This document shows positions 8,084 to 17,182 of a stretch of DNA of 64,000 nucleotides, piece after piece; within the stretch, counting starts at the first letter, position 1; every line of letters begins with the position of its first letter. This stretch comes from Actinomadura rudentiformis. Its GTDB lineage: Bacteria > Actinomycetota > Actinomycetes > Streptosporangiales > Streptosporangiaceae. The stretch covers positions 62,001-126,000 of the forward strand of contig NZ_WBMT01000031.1 of NCBI RefSeq assembly GCF_008923185.1, given 5' to 3'. A program made the translations under genes and the position numbers. A model generated the notes under the pieces. The model had not been told where the DNA came from. It saw nothing but the letters and a program-made list of their open reading frames with translations, and ran no database searches.

Positions 8084-9502
8084 ATGACGACCACCGCTGA
8101 CTACGGCGAGAAGATCCCCAACAACGTCGACCTGCGCGAAGACCGCCGCCTGCAGCGCGCGCTGGAATCCTGGCAGCCCAACTTCCTGTCGTGGTGGGAC
8201 TCGATGGGTCCGTCCCTGCCCACCCAGGACGTGTACTTGCGAACGGCCGTCAACGTCGGCCGCGAGGGCTGGGCGCATTTCGGGCACGTGGCGATGCGGG
8301 ACTACCGATGGGGCATCTTCCTGGCCGACCGCAAGGAGGACCGCCGTATCGCGTTCGGCCAGCACAAGGGGGAACCGGTCTGGCAGAAGGTGCCCGGCGA
8401 GTACCGGGCCGACCTCCAGCGGCTGATCGTCATTCAGGGCGACACCGAGCCGGCGTCGGTGGAGCAGCAGCGCAACCTGGGTGCCACCGCGCCCAGCCTG
8501 TACGACCTGCGCAACCTGTTCCAGGTGAACGTCGAGGAGGGGCGGCACCTGTGGGCGATGGTCTACCTTCTGCACGCCTACTTCGGCCGTGAAGGGCGCG
8601 AGGAGGCCGAGGAACTGCTGCACCGCAACTCCGGCAGCGAAGAGTCGCCGCGCATCCTGGGCGCCTTCAACGAGGAGACTCCCGACTGGCTCTCCTTCTT
8701 CATGTTCACCTACTTCACCGACCGCGACGGCAAGTACCAGCTCGGCACCCTCAAGGAGTCCGCGTTCGACCCGCTCAGCAGGACGTGCGAGTTCATGCTG
8801 AAAGAGGAGTCGCACCACATGTTCGTCGGCACCACCGGCATCGACCGGGTCGTGCAGCGGACGGTGGAGCTGATGCGCGAGCACGACACCGACGACGTCA
8901 TCGCGCATGGCGGCATCCCGCTCGAGGTGATCCAGAAGTACGTCAACTTCCACTACTCGGTGTCGCTGGACCTGTTCGGCGGCGAGACCTCCACCAACGT
9001 CGCCAACTACTTCACCGCGGGGCTCAAGGGCCGCTGGGCCGAGGAGCGCCGTAAGGACGACCACCGGCTCACCGACGACTCGATCATGGTCGATGCGATC
9101 GTGGACGGGACGGTGGGGCAGACCGAGGTGGCCGCCCTGGTCGGGCTCAACACCGACCTGCGCCGCGAGTACATCTCCGACTGCCAGAACGGCCTCAACC
9201 GCTGGAACCGCATCCTCGAGGAAGCGGGCGTGCCGCAGCGGCTGCGCCTGCCGCACGCGGCGTTCAACCGCAGGGTCGGCGCGTTCACCGGGATCGAGGC
9301 CACTCCCGAGGGCGAGATCATTTCGGCCGAGGAGTGGGAGCGGCGCAAGGGCGGCTGGCTGCCCACCGACGTCGACAAGGCGCATGTCCGCTCGCTGATG
9401 CAGCCGGTCCACCAGCCCGGGAAGATCGCAGCCTGGATCGCGCCGCCCCGGCAGGGCATCAACGGCAAGCCGTTCGACTACGACTACGTCCACCTCGCCT
9501 GA
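8084..9502 (+). CDS. boxB: Benzoyl-CoA 2,3-epoxidase, diiron oxygenase subunit BoxB
   Basis: 472 residues, the usual BoxB length. The diiron carboxylate ligand pattern is visible: an E-x-x-H in NVEEGRHLW (Glu152, His155) and a second in KEESHHMF (Glu242, His245) at about 90 residues' distance. The conserved FGGETSTNVANYFTAG region lies further on. BoxB inserts one oxygen atom into benzoyl-CoA to give the 2,3-epoxide, taking electrons from a reductase. In described pathways that reductase is BoxA; here the genes in that position encode a separate flavoprotein and a ferredoxin. The start codon lies two bases behind boxC, so the two are translationally coupled. Confidence 0.96.
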   Translation: MTTTADYGEKIPNNVDLREDRRLQRALESWQPNFLSWWDSMGPSLPTQDVYLRTAVNVGREGWAHFGHVAMRDYRWGIFLADRKEDRRIAFGQHKGEPVWQKVPGEYRADLQRLIVIQGDTEPASVEQQRNLGATAPSLYDLRNLFQVNVEEGRHLWAMVYLLHAYFGREGREEAEELLHRNSGSEESPRILGAFNEETPDWLSFFMFTYFTDRDGKYQLGTLKESAFDPLSRTCEFMLKEESHHMFVGTTGIDRVVQRTVELMREHDTDDVIAHGGIPLEVIQKYVNFHYSVSLDLFGGETSTNVANYFTAGLKGRWAEERRKDDHRLTDDSIMVDAIVDGTVGQTEVAALVGLNTDLRREYISDCQNGLNRWNRILEEAGVPQRLRLPHAAFNRRVGAFTGIEATPEGEIISAEEWERRKGGWLPTDVDKAHVRSLMQPVHQPGKIAAWIAPPRQGINGKPFDYDYVHLA

Positions 9503-9517
9503 AGCCGGACGGTGACC

Positions 9518-11089
9518 ATGAGCGAGTTCAACGCGAGCGCCTACCTGCTGGACCGTCACGTCGAGCAGGGCGACGGCCACCGCCTGGCCCTGACCGGGAT
9601 GGCGGGTGACCTGACCTACGCCGAGCTCCACGACCGCGTCCTGCGCACCGCCACCGGCCTCCGCGCGGTCGGGCTGCGCCCTGAGCAGCGCCTGCTGATG
9701 TTCATGGCCGACTCGCCCGACTTCGTCACGGTGTTCCTGGCGGCGTTGCGCATAGGCGCCATCCCCGTCCCCGTGTCCACGATGCTGCGCGCCGATGACC
9801 TCGCCGAGCTGCTGCGCGACTCGCGCGCCGCGCTGCTGGCGCTGACGGCGGACTTCGCGGCCACCGGGTCCGAGGCCGCCGCGGCCGCACCCGAACTGGC
9901 GGGCGTCCTCGCGGGCGACGGCGTCGAGATGGCGACCGATCTGCCGGTGCACGCATTGGCCGACCTGGCCGATGCCGAGCCGGACGGCCACCTGTATCCG
10001 ACGACCGCGGACTCCCCGGCGTTCTGGCTCTACACCTCGGGGACGACCGGCACTCCCAAAGCTGCCATGCACCGCCACGAGTCCATCCGGGTGGTGTGCG
10101 AGACCTACGGCGAGCAGGTGCTCGGGATCCACCGCGACGACCGTTGCCTATCGGCGGCCAAGGCGTTCTTCGCCTACGGCCTGGGCAACTCCATCCTGTT
10201 CCCGCTGTCGGCGGGAGCCACCGCGATCCTCGAGCCCGCGCCGTCCCGCCCGGAGTTGCTGGCCGAGCGCGCCCGCGTCCACGGCGCGACGCTGTTCTTC
10301 GCCGGGCCGACGTTCTTCGCGAACATGCTGCGCGCCGACCTGCCCGGCGACGCCCTGGGCGGTGTCAGGTTGGCGGCGTCGGCGGGGGAGCCGTTGCCGG
10401 CCGCGCTCTACCACCGGTGGACCGGGCACTTCGGCGTCGACATCCTCGACGGCATCGGGATGACCGAGATGCTGCACATCTTCCTGTCCAACCAGGAAGG
10501 CGGCGTCCGGCCAGGGACGACAGGCGTACCCGTGCCGGGCTACGAGCTGCGCATCCTGGATGAGGCCGGCAGGGAGGTCGCCCCGGGCACGCCCGGAACG
10601 CTCTATGTGCGCGGGCAGTCCACGGCCACCGGCTACTGGTCCCGTTACAAGGCGTCCCAGCAGGTCTTTCAGGGCGAGTGGCTGTGCACCGGTGACACCT
10701 ATGTGCAGGACACCGATGGCTACTACAGCTGCATGGGCCGCACCGGTGACATGCTCAAGGCCAGCGGCATCTGGGTCTCGCCCGCGGAGGTGGAGTCGCG
10801 GCTGCTGGCGCACCCGGCCGTCGATCAGGCCGTGGTCGTCGGCGCCGGCGACGGTGACGGCTTGGAGAAACCCATCGCGTACGTCATCACCGGCGACGCG
10901 GTCACCCTTACCGAGGACGAACTGATCGAGTTCTGCCGGGCCGGGCTGCCCTCGTTCAAACGCCCCCGGCGGGTGGTGTTCGTGGACGCCCTGCCCACCA
11001 CCGCGACCGGCAAGATCCGCCGGGTGGAACTGCGCGCCCACGCCGCCGGACTGCTCGCAGGCGACCGCCAGGAGTCGGTGCCGTCATGA
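9518..11089 (+). CDS. Benzoate-CoA ligase
   Basis: About 523 residues of the acyl-adenylate-forming superfamily. Visible are the ATP loop YTSGTTGTPKAAMHR, the GIGMTEM motif, the GRTGDMLKASGIWVSP hinge and the C-terminal catalytic lysine in TTATGKIRR. The AKAFFAYGLGNSILFPL segment and the operon position match benzoate-CoA ligases, which activate benzoate with ATP and CoA as the first step of the box route. The ATG at 9518 gives the better start (a GTG at 9512 is also open). It lies 15 bases behind boxB and overlaps the next gene by four bases. Activity on 2-aminobenzoate or hydroxybenzoates cannot be excluded. Confidence 0.9.
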   Translation: MSEFNASAYLLDRHVEQGDGHRLALTGMAGDLTYAELHDRVLRTATGLRAVGLRPEQRLLMFMADSPDFVTVFLAALRIGAIPVPVSTMLRADDLAELLRDSRAALLALTADFAATGSEAAAAAPELAGVLAGDGVEMATDLPVHALADLADAEPDGHLYPTTADSPAFWLYTSGTTGTPKAAMHRHESIRVVCETYGEQVLGIHRDDRCLSAAKAFFAYGLGNSILFPLSAGATAILEPAPSRPELLAERARVHGATLFFAGPTFFANMLRADLPGDALGGVRLAASAGEPLPAALYHRWTGHFGVDILDGIGMTEMLHIFLSNQEGGVRPGTTGVPVPGYELRILDEAGREVAPGTPGTLYVRGQSTATGYWSRYKASQQVFQGEWLCTGDTYVQDTDGYYSCMGRTGDMLKASGIWVSPAEVESRLLAHPAVDQAVVVGAGDGDGLEKPIAYVITGDAVTLTEDELIEFCRAGLPSFKRPRRVVFVDALPTTATGKIRRVELRAHAAGLLAGDRQESVPS

Positions 11090-12075
11090 CCGACGCCGAA
11101 CGTGACCTGCTCGTCATCGGCGCGGGTCCGGTGGGCTTGTACGCCGCCTACTACGCCGGGTTCCGGGGCCTGTCCACCGCCGTCGTCGATTCCCTGCCCG
11201 AGGCGGGCGGCCAGGTGACGGCGATGTATCCGGAGAAGCCGATCTACGACATCGCCGGTTTCCCCCAGGTGAGGGGGCGCGATCTGGTCGCCGGGCTCCT
11301 GGAGCAGGCGCGCCGGTTCGACCCGGCCTTCGTCCTCGGGGAACGGGCTCAGGACCTCGAACGGAACGCCGACGGAACGATCACGGTCACCACCGCCTCG
11401 GGCCTCCGCGTCCACTGCCGGGCAGTGATCATCAGTGGTGGCATCGGCACCTTCACCCCGCGCCCGCTCCCCGCCGGAGACGGCTGGCTCGACCGGGGCC
11501 TGTCCTACTTCGTCCCCTCCCTGGAGGCGCACGCGGGACAGGACGTGGTGGTCGTCGGTGGCGGGGACAGCGCCTGCGACTGGGCGCTCAGCCTTGAGCC
11601 GATCGCCCGCTCGGTCAGGCTGGTCCACCGCCGCACGGCGTTCCGAGCGCATGCGCACAGCGTCGCCCAGCTCATGGCCTCAACCGTGGAAGTGGTCACC
11701 GAGGCCCAGGTGACCGCGGTGCGCGGACGCGAGCGTGTCGAGGAGGTGGAGATCACCGGTGCCGACGGCGTCACCGTCCGTCCCGCGCAGGCGATCATCG
11801 CCGCGCTCGGCTTCACCGCCAACCTGGGCCCCATCCGCCAGTGGGGGGTCGACGTCAGCGGAAACCGGTACCTGCCGGTCGACACCACGATGTCGACCAG
11901 CGTCCCCGGCGTTTTCGCCGCGGGCGACATCACCGACTATCCCGGCAAGGTGCGGCTGATCTCGGTCGGCTTCGGCGAGGCGGCCACGGCCGTGAACAAC
12001 GCCGCCGTCCTGATCAACCCCGAGGAGCAGCTGTTCCCCGGTCATTCGACGGACGCCGCGCCCACCCCGGCCTGA
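11086..12075 (+). CDS. Thioredoxin-reductase-like ferredoxin-NADP+ reductase
   Basis: 329 residues with an N-terminal FAD-binding GAGPVGLYAAYYAGFRG, a central NADPH-binding VVGGGDSACDWAL and a C-terminal GVFAAGDITDYPGKVRLI. There is no redox CxxC, which distinguishes it from thioredoxin reductase. It matches the YumC/chlorobial type of ferredoxin-NADP+ reductase. It would pass electrons from NADPH to a ferredoxin. The next gene encodes a ferredoxin, and both are embedded in the box operon. The pair therefore probably supplies electrons to BoxB in place of BoxA, which is absent from the window. It overlaps the ligase gene by ATGA. Confidence 0.88.
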   Translation: MTDAERDLLVIGAGPVGLYAAYYAGFRGLSTAVVDSLPEAGGQVTAMYPEKPIYDIAGFPQVRGRDLVAGLLEQARRFDPAFVLGERAQDLERNADGTITVTTASGLRVHCRAVIISGGIGTFTPRPLPAGDGWLDRGLSYFVPSLEAHAGQDVVVVGGGDSACDWALSLEPIARSVRLVHRRTAFRAHAHSVAQLMASTVEVVTEAQVTAVRGRERVEEVEITGADGVTVRPAQAIIAALGFTANLGPIRQWGVDVSGNRYLPVDTTMSTSVPGVFAAGDITDYPGKVRLISVGFGEAATAVNNAAVLINPEEQLFPGHSTDAAPTPA

Positions 12076-12093
12076 CCGTGTGAGGAGAGCACC

Positions 12094-12432
12094 ATGCCGT
12101 ACGTCATCGCCGCGTCGTGCATCGACGTGATGGATCGCTCCTGCATCGAGGAGTGCCCGGTCGACTGCATCTACGAAGGGGAGCGCAAGCTCTACATCAA
12201 CCCCGCCGAGTGCATCGACTGCGGCGCCTGCGAACCGGCATGCCCGGTCTCGGCGATCAGCCAGGACCGCCGGGTGCCGCCGGACCAGAGCCATTTCGTC
12301 GCCGACAACGCCCGCTTCTTCGCCGAGCCCCTGCCCGGCCGCGGCGCTCCGCTCGGCATGGCGGGAGGAGCCGGCGTGATCGGCCCGCTCGGCGTCGACA
12401 CCGAGCTCGTCGCCTCCCATCAAGGCGACTGA
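12094..12432 (+). CDS. Seven-iron (3Fe-4S/4Fe-4S) ferredoxin
   Basis: 112 residues. The N-terminus has cysteines in the pattern of FdxA-type ferredoxins (CIDVMDRSCIEECPVDC), followed by CIDCGACEPACP, enough for one [3Fe-4S] and one [4Fe-4S] cluster. The remaining 50 residues are a typical C-terminal extension. A GAGGAG ribosome site precedes the ATG. Lying directly behind the ferredoxin reductase and in the same operon as boxB, it is the likely direct electron donor to the epoxidase. Its stop overlaps the next start (TGATG). Confidence 0.92.
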   Translation: MPYVIAASCIDVMDRSCIEECPVDCIYEGERKLYINPAECIDCGACEPACPVSAISQDRRVPPDQSHFVADNARFFAEPLPGRGAPLGMAGGAGVIGPLGVDTELVASHQGD

Positions 12433-12953
12433 TGGGCATCTACGCACTCGACGACCTGAGCCCGCGGATCCACCCCGAGGCCTTCGTCCACCCCGACGCG
12501 ACCGTGATCGGCTCGGTCGAGATCGGGGCTCGCTCCTCGGTGTGGCCGGGCGCGGTGCTGCGCGGCGACTATGGGCACATCACGGTCGGTGAGATGACCT
12601 CCGTGCAGGACGGCACCGTCGTGCACACCACCGAGCAGTGGCCGACGCTCATCGGCGATCGCTGCGTCATCGGCCACAATGCCCACCTGGAAGGCTGCGC
12701 GATCGGCGACGACTGTCTCGTCGGATCGGGCTCGATCGTGCTCAACCGGGCGGTCGTCGCATCGGGCGGAGCCGTCGGCGCGGCGGCGCTGGTCCCTGAG
12801 GACGCCTCCGTACCCGAGGCTCACATCGCCCTCGGCGTGCCCGCCAAGACGAGGCCCGCGCCGTCCGAACTCCGCGATTGGATCTCCGAAGCCGTCGGCC
12901 TCTACCAGGAACTCGCCCGGCGCTACAGCAGCGGCCTGCGTCGCCTTGGCTGA
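12432..12953 (+). CDS. Gamma-carbonic-anhydrase-like hexapeptide-repeat protein (PaaY-like)
   Basis: 173 residues of left-handed beta-helix repeats (HPDATVIGSVEIGARSSVWP and similar), with metal-binding histidines in VVHTTE and GHNAHLEG. The family includes gamma-carbonic anhydrases and PaaY. In the phenylacetate pathway PaaY is a thioesterase that rescues CoA from dead-end intermediates. Sitting inside the box operon between ferredoxin and boxD, a similar CoA-rescue role for stalled ring-opened or epoxide CoA thioesters is reasonable, but carbonic anhydrase activity cannot be ruled out. Confidence 0.85.
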   Translation: MGIYALDDLSPRIHPEAFVHPDATVIGSVEIGARSSVWPGAVLRGDYGHITVGEMTSVQDGTVVHTTEQWPTLIGDRCVIGHNAHLEGCAIGDDCLVGSGSIVLNRAVVASGGAVGAAALVPEDASVPEAHIALGVPAKTRPAPSELRDWISEAVGLYQELARRYSSGLRRLG

Positions 12954-12982
12954 ACGGACACCGCATCGGCTGAACGGACACA
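12949..12982 (+). repeat. Short tandem direct repeat before boxD
   Basis: GGCTGAACGGACAC occurs at 12949-12962 and again at 12969-12982, a 20-base period. The first copy contains the stop codon of the preceding gene. It may be a small replication-slippage duplication; no function is evident. Confidence 0.6.
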
Positions 12983-13033
12983 TGCAGACCGTCGCCATGG
13001 TCGGCGAACGGCCTTTCTAGAGCGGAGAACCCG

Positions 13034-14581
13034 ATGACGCCCGTACTGCAAAGCTACGCGCAGGACACCTGGCAGGACGGCGACGGCCCGGCCAAGCCCC
13101 TGCTGGACGCCGCCACCGGCGAACCCGTCGCCCTGCTCCCCGCCACCGGTCCCGACCCTGCCGCGATGCTCGATCACGCCCGCCGGACAGGTGGCCCGGC
13201 GCTACGAGCGCTGACCTTCACCCAACGCGCGGCCATCCTCAAAGACCTGAGCAAACACCTTCGGGACCACCTGGACGAGTTCGCCGGACTCAGCACCCGC
13301 ACCGGTGCCACCCGCCGCGACACCGCAGTCGACGTTGACGGTGGCATCGCCACTCTGGCCGTCTACGCCGGGAAGGCCGCCCGTGAACTGCCCGACGCCG
13401 CGATCCTGCCCGATGGTGAGATCGAGCCCCTGGCCAAAGGCGGCACCTTCGCCGGACGCCACATCCTCGCCCCACGGTTGGGGGCCGCGGTGCAGATCAA
13501 CGCCTACAACTTTCCCGTCTGGGGGATGCTGGAGAAGTTCGCACCCGCATTTCTGGCCGGAATGCCGTCGGTGGTGAAGGCCGCTGGCGAGACCGCCTAC
13601 CTCACCGAACTCGTGGTCCGGCGCATCGCCGAGTCCGGACTGCTCCCCGAGGGCGCACTGTCCCTGCTGTGCGCCGATCCCGCCGGTCTGCTGGACGCCC
13701 TCTCGCCGCAGGACACGCTCTCGTTCACCGGTTCGGCGGCCACCGCCCTCGCCCTGCGCACGCACCCGGTGGTCGCCGGCCAGGCCGTGCCGTTCAACGC
13801 CGAAGCCGACTCCCTCAACTGCTCCATCCTCGGCCCCGACGTCACGCCGGACGACCCGGAGTTCGAGCTCTTCGTCGACCAGCTCGTCACCGAGATGACC
13901 GTCAAAGCCGGGCAGAAGTGCACTGCGATCCGCCGTGCCTTCATCCCCACCGGGCTGGCCGACGCCACCGCCGCGGCGGTCGCCGAAAGGCTCGGCCGAG
14001 TCGTCGTCGGACATCCCGGACATGCCGACGTCGACATGGGGCCCGTCGTCAGCCTGGCCCAGCGCGATGAGGTCCGTGACGCGGTCGCGCGGCTTGCGGC
14101 GGACGGCAGAGTCGTTTTCGGCGATCCCGCCCGGGTCGACACCATCGCCGCCGACTCCGAGCGCGGCGCCTTCCTCTCGCCGATCCTGCTGCGTTGCGAC
14201 GACGTGGAGGCGTCCGCTCCGCATGAGGTCGAGGCGTTCGGACCGGTCAGCACCCTGCTGCCGTACGACGATCTGGAGTCCGTCGCCGACGCCGCGGCAA
14301 GGGGACGAGGCAGCCTCGCCGGCTCGATCGTCACCGCCGACCACGAGAGCGCACGTGTCCTGGTGGAGTCCCTGGCGCCGTGGCACGGCCGCCTGCTCGT
14401 CCTGAACCGGGACGACGCCGGCGAATCGACCGGCCACGGGGTGGCGATGCCGCAGCTGGTCCACGGTGGGCCGGGACGCGCCGGAGGCGGTGAGGAACTG
14501 GGAGGCCTGCGCGCCCTCCATCACTACCTGCGGCGCACCGCCGTGCAAGGGCACTCGGATTTCCTCGCCGGGCTGGCCTGA
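13034..14581 (+). CDS. boxD: 3,4-Dehydroadipyl-CoA semialdehyde dehydrogenase BoxD
   Basis: 515 residues of the aldehyde dehydrogenase superfamily, resembling the N-terminal domain of PaaZ. Visible are INAYNFPVWGMLEKFAPA, the Rossmann-associated SFTGSAATA, the general base in FNAEADSLN and the catalytic cysteine in GQKCTAIRR. BoxD oxidises the ring-opened semialdehyde to 3,4-dehydroadipyl-CoA with NADP+, after which beta-oxidation would continue; no such genes lie in the window. It stands 80 bases behind the PaaY-like gene with its own GCGGAG site. It converges on paaX 13 bases further on. Confidence 0.92.
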   Translation: MTPVLQSYAQDTWQDGDGPAKPLLDAATGEPVALLPATGPDPAAMLDHARRTGGPALRALTFTQRAAILKDLSKHLRDHLDEFAGLSTRTGATRRDTAVDVDGGIATLAVYAGKAARELPDAAILPDGEIEPLAKGGTFAGRHILAPRLGAAVQINAYNFPVWGMLEKFAPAFLAGMPSVVKAAGETAYLTELVVRRIAESGLLPEGALSLLCADPAGLLDALSPQDTLSFTGSAATALALRTHPVVAGQAVPFNAEADSLNCSILGPDVTPDDPEFELFVDQLVTEMTVKAGQKCTAIRRAFIPTGLADATAAAVAERLGRVVVGHPGHADVDMGPVVSLAQRDEVRDAVARLAADGRVVFGDPARVDTIAADSERGAFLSPILLRCDDVEASAPHEVEAFGPVSTLLPYDDLESVADAAARGRGSLAGSIVTADHESARVLVESLAPWHGRLLVLNRDDAGESTGHGVAMPQLVHGGPGRAGGGEELGGLRALHHYLRRTAVQGHSDFLAGLA

Positions 14582-14594
14582 CCCGCCCGTTCGT

Positions 14595-15452
14595 TCATTC
14601 GTCGGCGGTCAGCGCCGTCCAGCGTGCCTGGGCGGCGTCGTGCCATTGCCGGTGCAGGTCCTTGAAGACGTTCGCGGCCCGGATGCCGATCCAGTGCGGG
14701 GGGAGGAGCACCAGGGGGAGCTGTGGATCCAGCAGGGGGAACCGCCGCCACAGGTGAACGAGGCGGGTCTGCGCGAGCAGTACCTGGTCACCGGGAGCAG
14801 GCCGCATCCCGGCGAACTCCCGGACGAAATCCTCGTACGCGGTCGCCAGCTCACCCAGATGCCATGCGGTCTCGACCATGTCGGACTCCGAGCCGATGCC
14901 GCCGAACGGCCCGCAGAAGGACAGCACCTCCGCGTCCAGGCCCAGGCTCTCCACCACCTGCTTGGCCTCGGGCTCCCGGGAGACATGGGGACTGATCCAC
15001 ACCCCGGGTGCCGGGCTGCCCATGCCGGCCCATGTCAGGCCGTTGCGCAGCTGATGGCGCAGGTCTCGCTTGGACTCGGGGACGCTGGCCAGGAGCACCA
15101 GCCACCGCCCGTCCCAGGACTCGCGGTCCCGGCCGAACGAGTAGATCCGCTCCGCGCCCTCGGTCAACATTGCACGGCCGTGCTCGGTCAACGCCCAGCG
15201 CACCCGGCGGCCCGCGCGCTCGGACATGATCCAGCCGTCGGCGGCCAGCCGGTTCAGGGCCTGGCGGGCCGACTTCTCCTCGACCTCCAGTCCCGCCAGG
15301 ACGTGCAGCAACGCCGAGGTCCACACCGGCTCGCCGTGCGGCAGCACGTACTCACCGAAGACCGTCAGCAGCAAGGCCTTGGCGCTCCCTCCGCCCGTTC
15401 GCTGGCGGCGGCTCATCGATGGGACGCGGATACCCTCTTCGTCGTCGGACAC
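14595..15452 (-). CDS. paaX: PaaX family transcriptional repressor
   Basis: 285 residues with the three PaaX parts. The N-terminal winged helix is LLLTVFGEYVLPHGEPVWTS with ARQALNRLAADGWI. A central region carries SWDGRWLVLLASVPESKRDLR. The C-terminal part includes WRRFPLLDPQLPLVLLP. PaaX proteins repress aryl-CoA catabolic operons and release DNA when an aryl-CoA thioester such as phenylacetyl-CoA binds. Between the box operon and its transporter, the effector here is more likely benzoyl-CoA; this is inference. It starts with a GTG at 15452 or an ATG at 15416; neither has an ideal ribosome site. An 11-base palindrome CTACTCAGTAG (15557-15567) lies upstream. Confidence 0.9.
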   Translation of the reverse strand: MSDDEEGIRVPSMSRRQRTGGGSAKALLLTVFGEYVLPHGEPVWTSALLHVLAGLEVEEKSARQALNRLAADGWIMSERAGRRVRWALTEHGRAMLTEGAERIYSFGRDRESWDGRWLVLLASVPESKRDLRHQLRNGLTWAGMGSPAPGVWISPHVSREPEAKQVVESLGLDAEVLSFCGPFGGIGSESDMVETAWHLGELATAYEDFVREFAGMRPAPGDQVLLAQTRLVHLWRRFPLLDPQLPLVLLPPHWIGIRAANVFKDLHRQWHDAAQARWTALTADE

Positions 15453-15662
15453 GGCTGGTGGGATGCTCCTCCGCTTTTGGGCGGCCCGAATCGGCCATCG
15501 TCCAGGTTACAAGGGGGGAACGGGCAGTCAGTTCAGTGTCCTCGGGCGTTCGCCGACTACTCAGTAGGCGCGAGAGCAGCGCAGGTCGGGGCGGTCTCAT
15601 GCCATTCCTCCCTCTTCCCGCGCGTGGTGCGCGGCGTCGGCGCGAGTCAGCGCGCGAACCGG

Positions 15663-16403
15663 TCAGCCGACGCCAAGAAGGGCGTGGGCCCGGTCGCGGT
15701 CGGTGCGGAATTCCCTGGTCGAACTGCGGTGAACGATCCGTCCCTTCTGCATCACGGCCACCTCGTCGGCCAGCCGGAAGGCCAGGTGCAGATCCTGTTC
15801 GACCAGCACGGAGGCGATGCCCTCGCCGCGCAGGCCTGCCAGCACCTCGGCGACCTGGTCGATGACCGCCGGTGCGAGCCCGTCTGACGGCTCGTCGAGC
15901 AGCAGCAGGCGCGGGTCCCTCAACAGCGCCCGCCCGATGGCGAGCATCTGCTGCTCCCCTCCGGAGAGCTGATCGCCACGGTTGCTGCGGCGTTCGGCCA
16001 GCCGCGGCATCAGCTCATAGATCCGCGCGACCGTCCAACGACCGGGCTCGCGGCCGGGGCTGCGGCCGCGCTTAAGGCCGTGCTTGTGGCCGGCCGCGAT
16101 GTGCAGGTTCTCCTCCACCGTGAGGGGCGCGAAGACGCGGCGGCCCTGCGGAACGATCGCAACCCCGTGACGCGCCGCCACGTGGGCGGGCGATCCGGCC
16201 AGTTCGCGGCCGTCCACCAGGACGCTGCCGGAATAGGGCTTCACCATGCCCATCACGGTGTGCAGGAAGGTGCTCTTCCCGACGCCGTTACGGCCGAGCA
16301 GGGCGACCACCGTCCCGGTGGGCACCGTGAAGTCGACTCCGTCGAGCACCGTGGTCCCGTCGTAGCCCGCCTTCAGATCCCGTACAGCCAGCGAATTCGT
16401 CAT
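15663..16403 (-). CDS. livF: Liv-type ABC transporter ATPase (LivF-like), benzoate island
   Basis: 246 residues with Walker A GRNGVGKST, signature LSGGEQQM and Walker B LLLLDEPSDGL, in the layout of LivF of branched-chain amino-acid/aromatic acid importers. It starts at an ATG overlapping the stop of livG and is last in the five-gene minus-strand transporter unit that runs from 20304. The complex would energise import across the membrane. Embedded in the box island, its likely cargo is benzoate or a related aromatic acid, though classical amino-acid transport is not excluded. Confidence 0.92.
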   Translation of the reverse strand: MTNSLAVRDLKAGYDGTTVLDGVDFTVPTGTVVALLGRNGVGKSTFLHTVMGMVKPYSGSVLVDGRELAGSPAHVAARHGVAIVPQGRRVFAPLTVEENLHIAAGHKHGLKRGRSPGREPGRWTVARIYELMPRLAERRSNRGDQLSGGEQQMLAIGRALLRDPRLLLLDEPSDGLAPAVIDQVAEVLAGLRGEGIASVLVEQDLHLAFRLADEVAVMQKGRIVHRSSTREFRTDRDRAHALLGVG

Positions 16404-17182
16404 CAGCGGTCTCCGGCTTCGATGAACAGGTCTTCGGTGCGCGCGGTGCCGAGGTAGGCCTGCTGCACCTGCGGGTCGCCCTGGACGCGCTCCGGCGGTC
16501 CTGAGGCCAGGACCCGGCCCAGATGCAGGACGGTGACCCGGTCGGCGAGCCGGAACACCACGTCCAGGTCGTGCTCGACGATGAGCAGGGTCAGGTTGCC
16601 GGGCAGCCGCTGTATCAGCTCGACGAACCGTTCGGTTTCGGCCGCCGACATTCCGGCGGTGGGTTCGTCGAACATCACCAGGGTCGGCTGCGCGGCGAGG
16701 ACCATCGCCACCTCGAGCTGCCTGCGCTCGCCGTGCGACAGCGCGGCGGCCTTCGCGCCGGCCCGGTCGGCCAGCCCGACCGAGTCCAGGTGGCGGTTGG
16801 CCTCGGCCTCCGCTCGCCGGAAGCGCCACGCGGCCCGGTCGAAACGATGGGCCACACGGTGAACGCGCTGGACGGCCAGCGCGACGTTGTCCAGCACGGA
16901 ACAACCCAGGAACAGGCTGGAGTGCTGATACGTGCGCAGCATGCCGCGCCGTGCCCGTTCGGATTCGGGCAGTGAGGTGACGTCGGCGCCTGAGAACAAC
17001 ACCTGTCCACCGGTCGCCCGCAGCGTCCCGGCCACCGTCGCGAACAGCGTGGACTTGCCCGCGCCGTTCGGGCCGATCAGCGCGTGCCGTTCGCCGGGCA
17101 TGACCTTCAGGTCGACGCCGTCGACGGCGGCGAGGGAACCATAGGAACGGGTCAGGTCTTTCAGTTCCAGCAGGGCGGTCAC
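16403..17182 (-). CDS. livG: Liv-type ABC transporter ATPase (LivG-like), benzoate island
   Basis: 259 residues from a GTG at 17180-17182 (VTALLELKDLTRSYG), preceded by GGAGGGAG. Walker A is GPNGAGKST, the signature region ALSHGERRQLEVAM and Walker B LVMFDEPTAG. The changed signature (SHGE instead of SGGQ) is typical of LivG-type proteins. It pairs with livF and overlaps livM by GTGA, so the operon is tightly coupled. The longer reading frame extending upstream to 17677 is a shadow of livM. Confidence 0.92.
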   Translation of the reverse strand: MTALLELKDLTRSYGSLAAVDGVDLKVMPGERHALIGPNGAGKSTLFATVAGTLRATGGQVLFSGADVTSLPESERARRGMLRTYQHSSLFLGCSVLDNVALAVQRVHRVAHRFDRAAWRFRRAEAEANRHLDSVGLADRAGAKAAALSHGERRQLEVAMVLAAQPTLVMFDEPTAGMSAAETERFVELIQRLPGNLTLLIVEHDLDVVFRLADRVTVLHLGRVLASGPPERVQGDPQVQQAYLGTARTEDLFIEAGDR

